From Actinomadura opuntiae (lineage in GTDB: Bacteria; Actinomycetota; Actinomycetes; Streptosporangiales; Streptosporangiaceae): a DNA stretch of 36,563 nucleotides. Below are positions 7,427 through 16,715 of this stretch, piece after piece. The DNA is taken from positions 1-36,563 of the forward strand of contig NZ_JASNWF010000044.1 of assembly GCF_030283205.1 (NCBI RefSeq), in the 5' to 3' direction. Positions within the stretch are counted from its first letter, which is position 1. Each line of letters opens with the position of its first letter. The notes beneath the pieces are model-generated. The model made no database searches. It worked only from the letters and a program-made list of their open reading frames with translations, and was not told where the DNA came from. Both the position numbers and the translations under genes were made by a program.

Positions 7427-8815
7427 ATGAGCGAGTTCGAGGTTCTGAATCCGGCGACCGAGGAGGTCGTGGAGGTCGTCGCGCTGGCGTCGGCGGACGA
7501 GACCGACGCGGCGGTGGAACGCGCCAAGCGGGCATTCCCGGCGTGGCGGGACGTGGCGCCGGGCGACCGGGCGCGGCTGCTGCGCGCGTTCGCCGAGAAG
7601 GTCGACGCGCACCTGGACGAGCTGGCCGCGCTGGAGGTCCGCAACGCCGGGCATCCGATCGGGCAGGCGCGCTGGGAGGCGGGCAACCTGCGGGACGTCC
7701 TGCACTACTACGCCGCCGCGCCCGAACGCCTCACCGGGCTGCAGATCCCGGTGCCGGGCGGGATCAACGTCACGTTCGCCGAGCCGCTCGGCGTCGTCGG
7801 CGTGATCGTGCCGTGGAACTTCCCGATGCCGATCATGGGCTGGGGCATGGCGCCGGCGCTGGCCGCGGGCAACACCGTGATCGTCAAGCCCGCCGAGCCG
7901 ACCCCGCTGACCGCGCGCCGCGTCGGGGAGCTGGCGCTGGAGGCGGGCCTGCCGGAGCACGTGCTGCAGGTGCTGCCGGGCGCGGGGCCGGTGGCGGGAC
8001 GGCGGCTGGTCGACCACCCGGACGTCCGCAAGATCGTCTTCACCGGCTCGACCCGGGTCGGCAAGGAGATCATGCAGGCGTGCGCGCCCGCGGTGAAGCG
8101 GCTGACGCTGGAGCTCGGCGGCAAGTCCGCGAACATCGTCTTCGCGGACGCCGACCTGGAGAAGGCCGCCGCGACCGCCCCGTACGCGGTGTTCGAGAAC
8201 GCCGGCCAGGACTGCTGCGCCCGCTCCCGGATCCTGGTGGAGCGCCCCGTCTACGACCGGTTCCTCGAACTGCTCGAACCGGCCGTGCACGGCGTCGCCG
8301 TCGGCGACCCGCGCGACGCCAGGACCGAGGTCGGGCCGCTGATCAGCGCCGCGCACCGGGACAGGGTCGCCTCCTACGTGCCGGACGGCGCGCCGGTCGT
8401 GATCCGCGGCTCGGCGCCCGAGGGCCCGGGGTTCTGGTTCCCGCCGACCGTCCTCGCCACCCCGGACCACGCGGCGCTCCCGGCCTGGCATGACGAGGTG
8501 TTCGGGCCGGTCGTCACCGTCGTCCCGTTCGAGGACGAGGCCGACGCGTACCGGATCGCCAACGACACCCCCTACGGGCTGTCCGGCTCCATCTGGACCC
8601 GCGACGTCGGCCGCGCCCTGCGCGCCTCCCGCGCCGTCGAGGCCGGGAACCTGTCGGTGAACTCCCACTCGTCCGTGCGGTACTGGACGCCGTTCGGCGG
8701 GTTCAAGCAGTCCGGCCTCGGCCGCGAGCTGGGCCCGGACGCGCTCGGCGCGTTCACCGAGACCAAGAACGTCTTCATCGCCGGCGAACAGCCCCGGCAA
8801 GCCCCCCGTCAGTGA
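7427..8815 (+). CDS. Aldehyde dehydrogenase (NAD(P)+-dependent)
   Basis: A 462-residue class 1/2-like aldehyde dehydrogenase. The Rossmann region begins VGVIVPWNFP, with cofactor lysine in VIVKPAEPTPLT near 151-162 and FTGSTRVG at 205-212. The general base is Glu229 in LTLELGGKS and the nucleophile is Cys263 in GQDCCARSR. The C-terminal NSHSSVRYWTPFGGFKQSGLG closes the active site. ATG 7427 has GAGGGGA just upstream. In this cluster it would oxidise the aldehyde made from a gamma-glutamylated or free amine, like PuuC (inference from context). The stop overlaps a GTG that is not used as the next start. Confidence 0.93.
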   Translation: MSEFEVLNPATEEVVEVVALASADETDAAVERAKRAFPAWRDVAPGDRARLLRAFAEKVDAHLDELAALEVRNAGHPIGQARWEAGNLRDVLHYYAAAPERLTGLQIPVPGGINVTFAEPLGVVGVIVPWNFPMPIMGWGMAPALAAGNTVIVKPAEPTPLTARRVGELALEAGLPEHVLQVLPGAGPVAGRRLVDHPDVRKIVFTGSTRVGKEIMQACAPAVKRLTLELGGKSANIVFADADLEKAAATAPYAVFENAGQDCCARSRILVERPVYDRFLELLEPAVHGVAVGDPRDARTEVGPLISAAHRDRVASYVPDGAPVVIRGSAPEGPGFWFPPTVLATPDHAALPAWHDEVFGPVVTVVPFEDEADAYRIANDTPYGLSGSIWTRDVGRALRASRAVEAGNLSVNSHSSVRYWTPFGGFKQSGLGRELGPDALGAFTETKNVFIAGEQPRQAPRQ

Positions 8816-8829
8816 CAGGAGAGAGCAGC

Positions 8830-9594
8830 ATGCAGCGTCTGGAAGGCCGGGTGGCCGTCGTGACCGGCGGCGCCAGCGGCATCGGCCTGGCCACCGCGCG
8901 CCGTTTCACCGACGAAGGCGCGAAGGTCGTCGTCGCCGACGTCGACGAGACCGCCGGCAAGAACGTCGCCGAGGAGCTCGGCGGCCTGTTCGTCAAGGTG
9001 GACGTCACCAGCGAGGACGAGGTCCAGGCCCTCTACCGGACGGTCCAGGACGCCTACGGGCGCATCGACGTCGCGTTCAACAACGCCGGGATCTCCCCGC
9101 CCGACGACGACTCGATCCTGGAGACCGGCCTGGACGCCTGGAAGCGCGTGCAGGACGTCAACCTGACCAGCGTCTACCTGTGCTGCAAGCACGTCATCCC
9201 GTACATGCTGGAACAGGGCAAGGGGTCGATCATCAACACGGCGTCGTTCGTGGCGGTGATGGGCGCGGCGACCTCGCAGATCTCCTACACCGCGTCCAAG
9301 GGCGGCGTCCTGGCGATGTCGCGGGAGCTGGGCGTGCAGTTCGCGCGGCAGGGCGTGCGCGTGAACGCGCTGTGCCCCGGCCCGGTGAACACCCCGCTCC
9401 TCCAGGAGCTGTTCGCCAAGGATCCGGAGCGGGCGGCCCGGCGCCTCGTCCACGTGCCGGTGGGGCGCTTCGCCGAGGCGTCGGAGATCGCGGCGGCGGT
9501 CGCGTTCCTGGCCTCGGACGACGCGTCGTTCATCACGGCGTCGGAGTTCCTCGTGGACGGCGGCATCTCCGGGGCCTACGTGACGCCCCTCTAG
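8830..9594 (+). CDS. Short-chain dehydrogenase/reductase (SDR)
   Basis: A 254-residue classical SDR: TGGASGIG cofactor loop at 12-19, an acidic residue after the second strand (VVADVDE, suggesting NAD rather than NADP), NNAG at 84-87, catalytic Ser in NTASF near 139, and YTASK with Tyr153 and Lys157. ATG 8830 has AGGAGAG upstream at 8817-8823; an in-frame GTG at 8812 overlaps the preceding stop but leaves no room for a ribosome site. It is the last gene of the permease operon. It takes the place where puu-type clusters often have a hydrolase, so it may oxidise a hydroxyl or amino-alcohol intermediate (inference). Confidence 0.92.
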   Translation: MQRLEGRVAVVTGGASGIGLATARRFTDEGAKVVVADVDETAGKNVAEELGGLFVKVDVTSEDEVQALYRTVQDAYGRIDVAFNNAGISPPDDDSILETGLDAWKRVQDVNLTSVYLCCKHVIPYMLEQGKGSIINTASFVAVMGAATSQISYTASKGGVLAMSRELGVQFARQGVRVNALCPGPVNTPLLQELFAKDPERAARRLVHVPVGRFAEASEIAAAVAFLASDDASFITASEFLVDGGISGAYVTPL

Positions 9595-9719
9595 GGTGCC
9601 GTTGTGAGGTGCGGTGCTAAGCGATCCGTGGTTTCTTGGCATGCGCGTCGGTATGCGCCCGCACGGCTTTCTGCGCATCATGGCGCTTTCCACCCCGGTC
9701 CCTGGAGAAAGTGATCCCT

Positions 9720-10100
9720 GTGAAGCGCAGTCTCGTGGCGGTCCTGGCGTTGTCGCTCGCGCTCGGCGGATGCGGCGGCTCGGACGGCAAGAAGGGCTCC
9801 GCGGCGTCGTCCGGCGCCCCCTCGTCCGCCCCGGCGACGGCTCCGGCGCCGTCCGGGACGTCCGACGCGTCCGGCGGCTCGGCCAAGGGCGGCGCGACCG
9901 CCGTGCCCACCGCCCCCGGCGGCAACGGGACGGCGGCGGCCGCCAAGAAGTTCAACGACTGCGTGCGCAGGCAGGGCGTGACGATGCCCAGCCCGCACCC
10001 GAAGTCGACGCCCTCCCAGGCGGACCTGGCCAAGATCAAGGCGGCGCTGCAGGCGTGCGTGAAGGCGATGTCCGGCACCCCCGCCCCCACCCCGAAGTAA
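9720..10100 (+). CDS. Small secreted lipoprotein
   Basis: A 126-residue lipoprotein. The signal peptide is KRSLVAVLALSLALGGC, with the lipidated cysteine at the LGGC lipobox. A Ser/Ala/Pro/Gly-rich linker of about 55 residues follows. A small C-terminal module begins FNDCVRRQGVTMP and ends with a second Cys in ALQACVKAM. Paired-cysteine modules of this type (FxxCMRxxGV) are common in actinobacterial exported proteins, but I know no assigned function. GTG 9720 gives an ideal lipoprotein signal, with GGAGA about 12 bases upstream; GTG 9711 is the alternative. It is monocistronic and is followed by a very strong hairpin. Confidence 0.75.
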   Translation: MKRSLVAVLALSLALGGCGGSDGKKGSAASSGAPSSAPATAPAPSGTSDASGGSAKGGATAVPTAPGGNGTAAAAKKFNDCVRRQGVTMPSPHPKSTPSQADLAKIKAALQACVKAMSGTPAPTPK

Positions 10101-10109
10101 CCGCACGAC

Positions 10110-10156
10110 CGACGGCCCGGGCCGGGGCGCGCGCCGCCCCTTGGCCCGGGCCGTCG
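10110..10156 (+). terminator. Strong intrinsic hairpin after the lipoprotein gene
   Basis: GACGGCCCGGGCC at 10111-10123 pairs with 10143-10155. An inner GGGGCG/CGCCCC helix encloses a five-base loop, with a two-base TT bulge. It begins ten bases after the stop codon and has no T-tract, as is usual in this genome. It separates the lipoprotein unit from the glycine riboswitch. Confidence 0.75.
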
Positions 10157-10217
10157 TGCCGCCGGCGGCGGCTGGTGGCGGGGCGTTGCCGCTGCTAGCC
10201 TTGCGGGCAGCCGTTCA

Positions 10218-10420
10218 TCCCGTGCGGGAGAGTCCCACGCAGCCGGCGTGGGACGCCGAAGGAGCAAATCCTCCCCGGAACCTCTCAGGCCCATGGACCG
10301 CACGGGCCAGGCGACCTCTGGAAAGCGGGGACCCGTTCCCCCGCCGAAGGTGAAAGCCCGCGCCGCGTCCCGTACGGGGCGGCGGGTGAAGCTCTCAGGC
10401 GCCGATGACAGAGGGGGAGG
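10218..10420 (+). ncRNA. Tandem glycine riboswitch
   Basis: Two consecutive glycine aptamers of the gcvT family (Rfam Glycine). The first (about 10218-10306) shows CGGGAGAGTC, then GCCGAAGGAGCAAA and CCTCTCAGGC, closed by a CCGTGCGG/CCGCACGG outer stem. The second (about 10307-10420) shows GACCTCTGGAAAGC, GCCGAAGGTGAAA and GCTCTCAGGC ending in GACAGAGGGGG. The short linker between them is typical of cooperative tandem switches. It lies about 70 bases before gcvT and should turn the glycine-cleavage genes on when glycine is plentiful. Confidence 0.95.
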
Positions 10421-10487
10421 CACCGATACGCCCGGTGCGCGAGTGGGACGATGGACCACGCGCGCCCGCGACGAAGGAGCCGAACCG

Positions 10488-11582
10488 ATGTCCGCCGATC
10501 CGACCGTGAAGAAGACGCCGCTGCACGACGTCCACCAGGACCTCGGCGCGAATCTCGTCGACTTCGCCGGTTATCTGATGCCGCTGCGCTACGCGAGCGA
10601 GACCGCCGAGCACCAGGCCGTCCGCACCGGCGCGGGGCTGTTCGACCTGTCCCACATGGGAGAGATCTTCCTGTCCGGCCCCGGCGCCGCCGACGCGCTG
10701 GACTACGCGCTGGTCGGGAACCTGTCGCCGATGGCGGTGGGCAAGGCCCGCTACACGATGATCTGCGACCCGGACGGCGGCGTCCTGGACGACCTGATCG
10801 TCTACCGGCTCGCCGACGAGACCTGGATGGTCGTCGCGAACGCGGCGAACGTCGCGGTGGTGCGCGAGGCGCTGATCGAGCGGGCCGCGGGCTTCCAGGC
10901 CGCCGTCGACGACCGCTCCGACGCCTACGCGCTGATCGCCCTGCAGGGCCCGCGGGCTCAGGAGATCCTCACCGGGTTCACCGGCGCGCCGCTCGCCGAC
11001 CTGCGCTACTACGCGATCCTCGCCGACCGCGTCGCCGGCGTGGACGCCCTGATCGCCCGCACCGGCTACACCGGCGAGGACGGCTTCGAGCTGTTCGTCG
11101 ACGCCTCCGACGCCGTCGCGCTGTGGAAGGCGCTCGCCGCGGTCGGCGGGGTGGTACCCGCCGGGCTGTCGGCGCGCGACACGCTCCGCCTCGAGGCGGG
11201 CATGCCGCTGTACGGCAACGAGCTGACCACCGAGACCACCCCGTTCGAGGCCGGCCTCGGCCGTGTCGTCAAGCTGGACAAGGCGGTGGACTTCGTCGGG
11301 AAGGCCGCCCTGGCGGCGCAGGCGCAGACCCCCGCGGGCCGTAGGCTCGTGGGACTGGTGGCGCGCGGGCGTCGCGCGCCCCGGAAGGGGTACCAGGTCG
11401 TCACGTCCGGCGGCACGCCGTGCGGTGCGGTGACGAGCGGCGCCCCGTCGCCCACACTGGGCAAGCCGATCGCCATGGCCTACCTCGACAGCGGCGTCGA
11501 GGAGACCGGCCTCGCCGTGGACGTGCGCGGCAGGCAGGAGCCGGTCGACGTGGTGGCCCTGCCTTTCTATAAGCGTTCCTAA
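10488..11582 (+). CDS. gcvT: Glycine cleavage system T protein (aminomethyltransferase)
   Basis: A 364-residue T protein that transfers the methylene group from aminomethyl-lipoyl H protein to tetrahydrofolate and releases ammonia. It has the conserved N-terminal VDFAGYLMPLRY and FDLSHMGEI, then ARTGYTGEDGFELF and RDTLRLEAGMPLYGNEL, and a C-terminal barrel ending in PFYKR. ATG 10488 has AAGGAG eight bases upstream; the frame is open through the riboswitch but the RNA structure excludes earlier starts. It is the first gene of a glycine/serine operon controlled by the riboswitch and followed by gcvH and glyA. Confidence 0.97.
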   Translation: MSADPTVKKTPLHDVHQDLGANLVDFAGYLMPLRYASETAEHQAVRTGAGLFDLSHMGEIFLSGPGAADALDYALVGNLSPMAVGKARYTMICDPDGGVLDDLIVYRLADETWMVVANAANVAVVREALIERAAGFQAAVDDRSDAYALIALQGPRAQEILTGFTGAPLADLRYYAILADRVAGVDALIARTGYTGEDGFELFVDASDAVALWKALAAVGGVVPAGLSARDTLRLEAGMPLYGNELTTETTPFEAGLGRVVKLDKAVDFVGKAALAAQAQTPAGRRLVGLVARGRRAPRKGYQVVTSGGTPCGAVTSGAPSPTLGKPIAMAYLDSGVEETGLAVDVRGRQEPVDVVALPFYKRS

Positions 11583-11600
11583 CAGGTAGTTGTCCGGGGG

Positions 11601-11620
11601 TGTGGGGGTCGGCCCCCACA
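11601..11620 (+). other. Short stable hairpin between gcvT and gcvH
   Basis: TGTGGGGG and CCCCCACA form a perfect eight-base stem around a TCGG tetraloop. It sits 18 bases after the gcvT stop and 22 bases before the gcvH GTG. It is too small and too close to the next gene's ribosome site to be a certain terminator; it may tune gcvH expression or stabilise the gcvT message. Confidence 0.5.
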
Positions 11621-11642
11621 ATGAACAGAGAGAGAAAAAGAC

Positions 11643-12032
11643 GTGAGCGTTCCGGAGCAGCTCCGCTACAGCGAAGAGCACGAGTGGGTCGCCGGCCTCG
11701 GCGGCGAGGACGGCATCGTCACGGTCGGCATCACCGCGCACGCCGCCGACGCGCTCGGCGAGATCGTCTACCTCGAACTGCAGCCCTCCGAGGGCGACAC
11801 CGTCGAGGCCGGCGAGACGTGCGGCGAGATCGAGTCGACCAAGTCGGTCAGCGACCTGTACTCGCCGGTCAGCGGCGAGATCACCGCGATCAACAGCGCG
11901 GTGGTGGACGAGCCCAAGGTGATCAACGACGACCCGTACGGCGAGGGCTGGATCTTCAAGGTGCGGATCTCCGACGAGCCGGGCGACCTGCTGGACGCCG
12001 AGTCCTACGACAAGCTGATCGAGGAGAGCTGA
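11643..12032 (+). CDS. gcvH: Glycine cleavage system H protein
   Basis: A 129-residue lipoyl carrier. The lipoylated lysine lies in GEIESTKSVSD near residue 63-65, between two half-barrel repeats. The N-terminus YSEEHEWV and C-terminal PYGEGWIFKVRI are family signatures. It shuttles the aminomethyl group between the P and T proteins. The GTG start has a purine-rich AGAGAGAAAAAG leader. The stop is separated by one base from the glyA GTG, so translation is probably coupled. Confidence 0.97.
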   Translation: MSVPEQLRYSEEHEWVAGLGGEDGIVTVGITAHAADALGEIVYLELQPSEGDTVEAGETCGEIESTKSVSDLYSPVSGEITAINSAVVDEPKVINDDPYGEGWIFKVRISDEPGDLLDAESYDKLIEES

Positions 12033-12033
12033 C

Positions 12034-13290
<1,257 letters not shown>

Positions 13291-13297
13291 CCTCTCC

Positions 13298-13327
13298 GCG
13301 CCCCCTTCCCTCGCGGGGAGGGGGCGC
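13298..13327 (+). terminator. Intrinsic terminator hairpin after glyA
   Basis: GCGCCCCCTTCCC at 13298-13310 pairs over 13 bases (one G-U) with 13315-13327 around a TCGC loop. It ends 22 bases before the sdaA start, so sdaA is either reached by read-through or has its own promoter in a very short space. Confidence 0.75.
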
Positions 13328-13349
13328 GCGCTACGACGAGGTAGCACCC

Positions 13350-14723
13350 ATGGCCATCAGCGTTTTCGACCTTTTCAAAATCGGCATCGGCCCTTCGTCG
13401 TCCCACACGGGCGGCCCTATGGCGGCGGCCCACCGCTTCGCCCGCGGATTGCAGCGCGACGGGCTGCTGGAGCGCACCGCGTCCGTCCAGGCGGTTCTTT
13501 ACGGCTCGCTCGGCCTCACCGGAAAGGGCCACGGCTCCGACAAGGCCGTCATTCTCGGGCTCGAAGGCGACAAGCCGGAGACCGTCGACGTCGACGGCGT
13601 GGACGAACGGCTCGCCGCCATCCGCGAACGCAAGGAACTGCGCCTGTTCGGGTCGCACGACGTCCCGTTCGCCGTCGGCGAGCACCTGGTCTTCGAGCGC
13701 AAGGAATCGCTGCCCGGCCACCCGAACGGAATGCGCTTCACCGCGTTCGACGCGTCCGGCGACGAGCTGCGCTCCAAGGTCTACTACTCGGTCGGCGGCG
13801 GCTTCATCGTGGACGAGAACGCCACCGGCGCCGACCGCATCAAGCCGGACGACACCGTCCTGCCGCACCGTTTCGACACCGCCGCGGAACTCCTCGACCG
13901 CTGCCGCGAAACGGGGCTGTCGGTCTCGGCGCTCATGCTGGAGAACGAGAAGGCGTTCGGCCGCACCGAGCAGGAGATCCGCGCCGGGCTCCTCACGCTG
14001 TGGCAGGTCATGCGGGCCTGCGTCACCCGCGGCTGCACCCGCGAAGGGCTTCTTCCCGGCGGCCTGAAAGTGCGCCGCCGCGCCCCGCAACTGCACCGGC
14101 AGCTTTCGGCGGAAAAGGCGTCCGACCCCCTTCACGCGATGGACTGGGTCACCCTTTTCGCCCTCGCCGTCAACGAGGAGAACGCCGCCGGCGGGCGCAT
14201 CGTCACCGCCCCCACCAACGGCGCCGCCGGCATCATCCCGGCCGTCCTGCACTACCACGACCGGTTCGTGCAGGGCGGCGACGACGAGAGCGTCGTCCGC
14301 TTCCTGCTCACCGCCGGCGCGATCGGCGTGCTGTTCAAGCAGAACGCGTCCATCTCCGGTGCGGAGGTCGGCTGCCAGGGCGAAGTGGGCTCCGCCTGCT
14401 CGATGGCCGCCGCCGGCCTCACCGAGGTCCTCGGCGGCACTCCGGAGCAGGTCGAGAACGCCGCCGAGATCGGCATCGAGCACAACCTCGGCCTCACCTG
14501 CGACCCCGTCGGCGGCCTCGTCCAGGTCCCGTGCATCGAGCGAAACGCGGTCGGCGCCATCAAGGCGATCAGCGCCGCCCGCATCTCCCTGCGCGGCGAC
14601 GGCCGCCACTTCGTCTCCCTCGACAAGGCCATCAAGACGATGCGCGACACCGGCCGCGACATGCTCGAGAAGTACAAGGAGACCTCGCGCGGCGGCTTGG
14701 CCGTCAACGTCATCGAGTGCTGA
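13350..14723 (+). CDS. sdaA: L-serine ammonia-lyase (iron-sulfur, single chain)
   Basis: A 457-residue serine dehydratase that converts L-serine to pyruvate and ammonia with a [4Fe-4S] cluster. The N-terminal beta domain begins SVFDLFKIGIGPSSSHT, and the alpha domain carries the cluster cysteines in GCQGEVGSACSMAAAG and in the LTCDPVGGLVQVPC stretch. Length matches fused single-chain forms. ATG 13350 has GAGGT at 13338-13342. Its codons are slightly less GC-biased at the 5' end than glyA. With the upstream genes it completes glycine to serine to pyruvate. Confidence 0.96.
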   Translation: MAISVFDLFKIGIGPSSSHTGGPMAAAHRFARGLQRDGLLERTASVQAVLYGSLGLTGKGHGSDKAVILGLEGDKPETVDVDGVDERLAAIRERKELRLFGSHDVPFAVGEHLVFERKESLPGHPNGMRFTAFDASGDELRSKVYYSVGGGFIVDENATGADRIKPDDTVLPHRFDTAAELLDRCRETGLSVSALMLENEKAFGRTEQEIRAGLLTLWQVMRACVTRGCTREGLLPGGLKVRRRAPQLHRQLSAEKASDPLHAMDWVTLFALAVNEENAAGGRIVTAPTNGAAGIIPAVLHYHDRFVQGGDDESVVRFLLTAGAIGVLFKQNASISGAEVGCQGEVGSACSMAAAGLTEVLGGTPEQVENAAEIGIEHNLGLTCDPVGGLVQVPCIERNAVGAIKAISAARISLRGDGRHFVSLDKAIKTMRDTGRDMLEKYKETSRGGLAVNVIEC

Positions 14724-14744
14724 GCGGCCCGTCCCGGGGGCGGG

Positions 14745-15191
14745 TCAGGCGGTGAGGGCGCCGCGGCCGGTGGGCGAGTGCGCGCCGGGCCGGGCCTCGT
14801 TGCCGCACTGGCGGCAGACGACGAGGGGGCTCAGGGTCTCGCCGCAGGAGTGCCGCCAGCGGACGGGCGGGTCGTCGGGGTGCAGGTGCCGGTCGCCCCA
14901 CGCCATCAGGACGATCAGCACGTCGCACAGCTCCCGCCCCGCCTGCGTGAGGTGGTACTCGTAGCGGGCGGGACGGTCGCTGTAGCGTTCGCGGCGGACG
15001 ATGCCGTTCGCCTCGAGCTTGCGGAGCCGGGCCGTGAGGATGTCGCGGGCCGCCCCCGTGTTGCGGACGATCTGGTCGAACCGCCGCACCCCGTAGCTGA
15101 GCTCCCGGATCGCGAGCAGGCTCCAGCGCTCGCCGACGATGTCGAGGGTGTCGGCGATCGAGCACTCGCGGGGGTGGGCGTCCTTCGGCAT
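14745..15191 (-). CDS. HxlR-family winged-helix regulator
   Basis: A 148-residue regulator. The HxlR core is clear: CSIADTLDIVGERWSLLAIREL, RRFDQIVRNTGAARDILTARLRKLEANGIV and a beta wing RPARYEYHLTQAGREL. Cys10 lies at the N-terminal position used for redox or electrophile sensing in some relatives. A C-terminal extension has HSCG, then CRQCG, a possible zinc site found in part of the family. It lies 39 bp downstream of the thiolase gene on the same strand and probably shares its transcript. It converges with sdaA, leaving only 21 bp and no convincing terminator. Confidence 0.88.
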   Translation of the reverse strand: MPKDAHPRECSIADTLDIVGERWSLLAIRELSYGVRRFDQIVRNTGAARDILTARLRKLEANGIVRRERYSDRPARYEYHLTQAGRELCDVLIVLMAWGDRHLHPDDPPVRWRHSCGETLSPLVVCRQCGNEARPGAHSPTGRGALTA

Positions 15192-15230
15192 ACCGGGAAG
15201 CCTAGCCGCCGGCCCCGACCAGCCCGCCCG

Positions 15231-16394
15231 TCACAGGCGCTCGATGATCGTCGCGTTGGCGAGGCCGCCGGCCTCGCACATGGTCTGCAGGCCGTAGCGT
15301 CCGCCGCGGTCCTCCAGGGCGTGCAGCAGCGTCGTCATGATGCGGGCGCCGCTGGCGCCGAGCGGGTGGCCGATCGCGATCGCGCCGCCGCGGACGTTGA
15401 CGCGGGCGAGGTCGGCGCCGGTCTCGCGCTGCCAGGCGAGCACGACCGGGGAGAACGCCTCGTTCACCTCGAACAGGTCGACGTCGCCCAGCGTCAGGCC
15501 GCCCCTGGCCAGCACCTTCTCCGTCGCCGGGATGATCGCGGTCAGCATCAGCAGCGGGTCGTCGCCGGTCACCGCGAACGCGTGGAACCGGGCGCGGGGG
15601 CGCAGGCCGAGCCGCTCGGCGACGTCCGCGCCCATGACCAGCACGGCGGCGGCGCCGTCGTTGATCGGGGACGCGTTGCCCGCGGTGACCTTCCAGGCGA
15701 TCTCGGGGAACCGCGCCGCCGTGCGCTCGTCGTAGTAGGCGGGCTTCAGGCCGGCGAGGATCTCCGGTGAGGTGCCGGGACGGACGGTCTCGTCGCGCTG
15801 CCCGGTCCAGGCGACCTCACGGTCGAACTCGCCGTTCTTCCACGCCTCGGCGGCGCGGCGGTGCGACTCGTAGGCGTAGGCGTCGAGCTCCTCGCGGGAC
15901 AGGTCCCACTTCGCGGCGATCAGCTCGGCGCTGATGCCCTGCCCCACCAGGCCGTCGGGGTAGCGCTCCTTGAGCATCGGGCCGAACGGGTCGCTGCCCG
16001 GCAGCACGCTCGACCCCATCGGCACCCGCGACATCGACTCGACGCCGCACGCGATCGCGATGTCGTACGCGCCGCTCTGCACGCCCTGCGCGGCGATGTG
16101 CAGGGCCTGCTGGGACGAGCCGCACTGCCGGTCGACGGTCATGGCGGGGACGGTCTCGGGGAACCCGGCGGCCAGGACGGCGGTCCGGGTGATGTTGACG
16201 GCCTGGTCGGCGACCTGGGTGACGACGCCGCCGACCACGTCGTCCACCTCCCCCGGATCGATGCCGGCCCGGTCGACCAGCGTCTTCAGCGTCCGCGCCA
16301 GCAGGTCGGCCGGGTGGTCGCCGTGCAGCGCCCCGCCGGGCTTGCCCTTGCCCACCGGCGTCCGGACGGCCTCCACGATCACCGCGTCCCGCAT
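15231..16394 (-). CDS. Acetyl-CoA C-acyltransferase (thiolase)
   Basis: A 387-residue thiolase. The nucleophile is Cys91 in VDRQCGSSQQA. NEAFSPV and GGAIAIGHPLGASGARI carry the catalytic asparagine/histidine set, and the second cysteine is Cys373 in MCEAGGLANATII. Reaction: thiolytic cleavage or Claisen condensation of acyl-CoA. The RQCGSSQQA form and length resemble catabolic steroid or acyl-CoA thiolases (FadA5/FadA6 relatives) more than PhaA; the exact substrate is open. ATG 16394 has GGAGGTGG upstream. A palindrome in its promoter region suggests control by a dimeric repressor; the partner HxlR gene is co-directional downstream. Confidence 0.92.
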   Translation of the reverse strand: MRDAVIVEAVRTPVGKGKPGGALHGDHPADLLARTLKTLVDRAGIDPGEVDDVVGGVVTQVADQAVNITRTAVLAAGFPETVPAMTVDRQCGSSQQALHIAAQGVQSGAYDIAIACGVESMSRVPMGSSVLPGSDPFGPMLKERYPDGLVGQGISAELIAAKWDLSREELDAYAYESHRRAAEAWKNGEFDREVAWTGQRDETVRPGTSPEILAGLKPAYYDERTAARFPEIAWKVTAGNASPINDGAAAVLVMGADVAERLGLRPRARFHAFAVTGDDPLLMLTAIIPATEKVLARGGLTLGDVDLFEVNEAFSPVVLAWQRETGADLARVNVRGGAIAIGHPLGASGARIMTTLLHALEDRGGRYGLQTMCEAGGLANATIIERL

Positions 16395-16424
16395 GACCCA
16401 CCACCTCCGTTTGATTCTCCAACT

Positions 16425-16436
16425 TACTGATCAGTA
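16425..16436. promoter_or_regulatory. Palindromic operator candidate upstream of thiolase
   Basis: TACTGATCAGTA is a perfect 12-bp palindrome 31 bases before the thiolase ATG. It is nested inside a wider inverted repeat, TCCAACT (16418-16424) and AGTTGGA (16448-16454). A minus-strand TTGTCC just upstream could act as a -35 box, placing the palindrome across the core promoter. The size suits TetR- or HxlR-type dimers. Confidence 0.5.
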
Positions 16437-16475
16437 TGGGACAAGCGAGTTGGAAAACACAACCCACCGGCCGTG

Positions 16476-16520
16476 GAAGAACCCGGGGGCGCGGCGGATG
16501 CGCCGCGCCCCCGGGTCTTC
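16476..16520 (-). terminator. Very stable GC hairpin between the AmaP operon and the thiolase gene
   Basis: ACCCGGGGGCGCGGCG (16481-16496) pairs perfectly over 16 bases with 16501-16516 around GATG. A bulged A and a GAAG/CTTC helix extend it. It lies about 200 bases past the end of the AmaP-like gene and immediately upstream of the thiolase promoter, so it probably insulates the thiolase gene from minus-strand read-through. Confidence 0.65.
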
Positions 16521-16715
16521 GGGCCGCTCAGCGGGAGGGGCCCATGCCGTGGTCCGTCTGTCCCTTCATGCGTCGAAAGGCCCCTGGACGGAGCCGCCCG
16601 GAACTGGCAAGTCGGACAAGCGAGCCTCCAATCCCTCGACGTCATGTTCTGCTTCGCACGCTAGTCGGACAACGCGCGACATAAGCCCAACGGGCCCCAA
16701 AGATGGCGCCAAGGG
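16521..16715. other. Intergenic region without a gene; short direct repeats
   Basis: No credible reading frame was found. AGTCGGACAA occurs at 16610-16619 and 16663-16672, and GGACAAGCGAG at 16614-16624 repeats at 16439-16449 in the thiolase promoter. GC content dips slightly compared with flanking genes. It may be a long 3' untranslated region or a relic of a duplicated promoter. Confidence 0.4.

Noticed and set aside
4381..8493. Very long plus-strand open frame (1370 codons)
   Set aside because: It crosses three well-supported genes in another frame and is Arg/Ala/Gly-rich; high GC removes stop codons in the alternative frame.
14724..14744. Terminator between sdaA and the HxlR gene
   Set aside because: Only a short imperfect GC stem can be drawn, with too small a loop; I do not call a terminator.
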